Source of the DNA: Scatosoma sp900555925
GTDB lineage: Bacteria; Bacillota; Clostridia; Christensenellales; Borkfalkiaceae
Assembly: GCA_959603585.1 (NCBI GenBank)
Contig: CAUGYD010000004.1
Span: 161,369 to 225,368 of the forward strand
Length of the DNA stretch: 64,000 nt
Direction: 5' to 3'
Position 1 is the first letter of the stretch. Each line of letters opens with the position of its first letter. Of this stretch, positions 62,846 through 64,000 are shown one piece after another. Made by a program: the position numbers and the translations under genes. The notes beneath the pieces were generated by a model, which was not told the DNA's origin, made no database searches, and saw only the letters and a list, made by a program, of their open reading frames with translations.

Positions 62846-63862
62846 ATGAAAAAAACAGGGCGGCGGGAGCCGTCAAAGGTGCAGTGGAACATGAAAAAGG
62901 TGAGAGTGACCATGAGAGATGTAGCGCGTGCAGCGAATGTAACGCCGCAAACGGTATCTCGAGCAATTCGTAATGCCCCCGAAGTTTCGGCTGAAACGAG
63001 GGAGAAGGTACTGAAAGTTGCTGCGGAGTTGAACTACGTGAAAAATAATTCGGCCAGTTCGCTCCGTTGCGGAAACAGCAAGCTGATCGTTATCATCTAT
63101 GATCATCTCGTCAACGTATATTTCTCTATTATGATTGATTATTTGCAAGCGTGTTTCAGGGAACGGGATTATTCTATTTTGATGATGTCCGTAACCAAAC
63201 ACCGACTTGACCGGTCGGATTACGAGTTTGCGGTATCGCACAATGTCGCGGGAATTATCAGTTTTCTCGAACCCGGCGAAGAAGTGACGGAAATGTTGGA
63301 TAGTTTTGTCGTACCGATACTTCTTTTCGGCAGACGGACAGACGTCAAATCGATCGATTATATTTGTATGGATGACGAAAAGGGAGGCAGATTGGCTGCG
63401 CGGCGTTTTCTCGAAAAGGGGTGTAAGCGTTCCGTTTACGTGAGTGTCGGAACAGCCTCCTGTACATACGACCGTTTTATGGGCTTCAAAAAAGAATTTG
63501 AAAACGCGGGTGCGCCGTCCCCCGTTCTCTTGGATTCCATGGACAATTTCGAGGAAAAATTTTTCGCACTGTTTGAGAATCCGGAAACGAGACCCGATTC
63601 GTTCTTTTGTTTCAGCGATATGATCGCGTTTGACATCGTTTATCGTTTGGAAAGAGCGGGGATTGAGAATATACAGGTTATCGGCTTCGACGATATTCAA
63701 AAAGAAATACGGATTCCCCGTCGTCTCGTTTCCGTCGGAACGGATAAACGCGCAATGGCCGAGCGGGCCGTAAATGTTCTCGTTTCCCGCATAGAAAAGG
63801 GTCGAGAACCCCGAGTGACGGATACTTTCGACGTATATTTGGACGAAAATTTTATATCCTGA
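62846..63862 (+). CDS. LacI-family transcriptional regulator
   Basis: A 338-residue LacI-type regulator. The helix-turn-helix MRDVARAANVTPQTVSRAIR begins near residue 23, followed by the hinge KNNSASSLR and a periplasmic-binding-like core. If translation starts at ATG 62846, there is an unusual 22-residue basic N-terminal extension and GGGAGGG touches the start codon; ATG 62891 or 62912 would give a normal N-terminus but have weaker ribosome sites. The start is therefore uncertain. Palindromes related to its own leader lie just after the gene and may control the next operon. Confidence 0.9.
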   Translation: MKKTGRREPSKVQWNMKKVRVTMRDVARAANVTPQTVSRAIRNAPEVSAETREKVLKVAAELNYVKNNSASSLRCGNSKLIVIIYDHLVNVYFSIMIDYLQACFRERDYSILMMSVTKHRLDRSDYEFAVSHNVAGIISFLEPGEEVTEMLDSFVVPILLFGRRTDVKSIDYICMDDEKGGRLAARRFLEKGCKRSVYVSVGTASCTYDRFMGFKKEFENAGAPSPVLLDSMDNFEEKFFALFENPETRPDSFFCFSDMIAFDIVYRLERAGIENIQVIGFDDIQKEIRIPRRLVSVGTDKRAMAERAVNVLVSRIEKGREPRVTDTFDVYLDENFIS

Positions 63863-63900
63863 ATTTCAAAAAGAATTTTTTATCATTCTTAATATTTCTG

Positions 63901-63930
63901 TTTTATATCGTTAACGTTAACGATATAAAA
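63901..63930 (+). promoter_or_regulatory. Perfect 30-bp palindrome, probable LacI-type operator
   Basis: All 30 bases are self-complementary. The centre GTTAACGTTAAC carries the central CG of LacI-family operators, and CGTTAACG occurs in it twice, overlapping. It lies 39 bp after the LacI-type stop codon, ahead of whatever follows the window. Confidence 0.75.
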
Positions 63931-63953
63931 AATTAAAATTGTATAAGTTGCCC

Positions 63954-64000
63954 CAAAAGACCTAGGTCTTTTGTTAATTCAAGGTTTTGAATTAACAAAA
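63954..64000 (+). repeat. Two overlapping inverted repeats at the window end
   Basis: CAAAAGACCTAGGTCTTTTG (63954-63973) is a perfect 20-bp palindrome. It shares TTTTG with a second inverted repeat, TTTTGTTAATTCAA with TTGAATTAACAAAA (63969-63982 and 63987-64000, loop GGTT). The two folds exclude each other. The sequence stops here. Confidence 0.8.

Overview
The window looks like a chromosomal segment of a strictly anaerobic, saccharolytic Bacillota of the class Clostridia, probably an uncultured gut lineage. The signs are strong AGGAGG-type ribosome sites, TTGACA/TATAAT promoters with 16-18 bp spacers, lipoprotein-type binding proteins, a Re-type citrate synthase, many glycoside hydrolases, and family matches that read as Clostridia. 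A Christensenellales/Borkfalkia-like source is only a guess. No tRNA, rRNA, CRISPR array or intact phage was seen.

Layout. (1) 0.2-5.9 kb, housekeeping: mnmE, a LysR regulator, lepA, a small alkyltransferase-family gene, hemW. (2) 6.1-12.7 kb, surface glycan genes: a sugar-nucleotide epimerase, a GT87-like membrane protein, rfbF-rfbG-rfbH for a CDP-3,6-dideoxyhexose-type sugar, and a polyprenyl-phosphate-type GT2. (3) 12.8-15.1 kb on the minus strand: GH27 alpha-galactosidase, a small zinc protein and an AraC regulator. (4) 15.3-18.0 kb: ribokinase and its LacI-type repressor behind a perfect operator, then a SIMPL protein. (5) 18.2-31.9 kb: one long collinear run that starts with an unannotated branched-chain-amino-acid leader peptide and attenuator. 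It continues with a LivJ-H-(M-G fusion)-F importer, Re-citrate synthase, aconitase, isocitrate dehydrogenase, proB-proA-proC and asnA. It would import branched-chain amino acids and make 2-oxoglutarate/glutamate, proline and asparagine.

(6) 32.0-44.3 kb: a visibly more AT-rich beta-glucan island. It holds a GH4 glycosidase, a BadF-type sugar kinase, a ROK repressor, two GH16 lipoproteins, a cell-surface Ig-like protein, and an ABC sugar-binding protein with two permeases. Both promoters of the island carry the same 8-7-8 inverted repeat, probably the ROK operator. A broken serine recombinase lies at its right end (44.4-45.05 kb).

(7) 45.2-60.7 kb: a LytTR response regulator and GHKL sensor (AgrA/AgrC type, but without agrB/agrD). 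These are followed by a membrane-anchored, domain-permuted GH3 broken by one extra G in a G10 run, a small membrane protein, a GH78 rhamnosidase, a GPH transporter, a second GH3 carrying a 36-bp minisatellite, and a GH2. A pair of direct repeats spaced 21 bp sits just upstream of the first GH3 promoter and fits LytTR control. (8) 60.9-64.0 kb: a DtxR/MntR-like regulator, araD, and a LacI regulator followed by a perfect 30-bp palindrome that probably controls the next operon outside the window.

The most novel signals are the branched-chain leader/attenuator heading a mixed importer-biosynthesis operon, the LytTR-controlled glycosidase cluster with its slippable G10 run, the 36-bp repeat inside a catalytic enzyme, and the shared ROK operators. 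All coordinates and motifs were read by eye; no database search was run.
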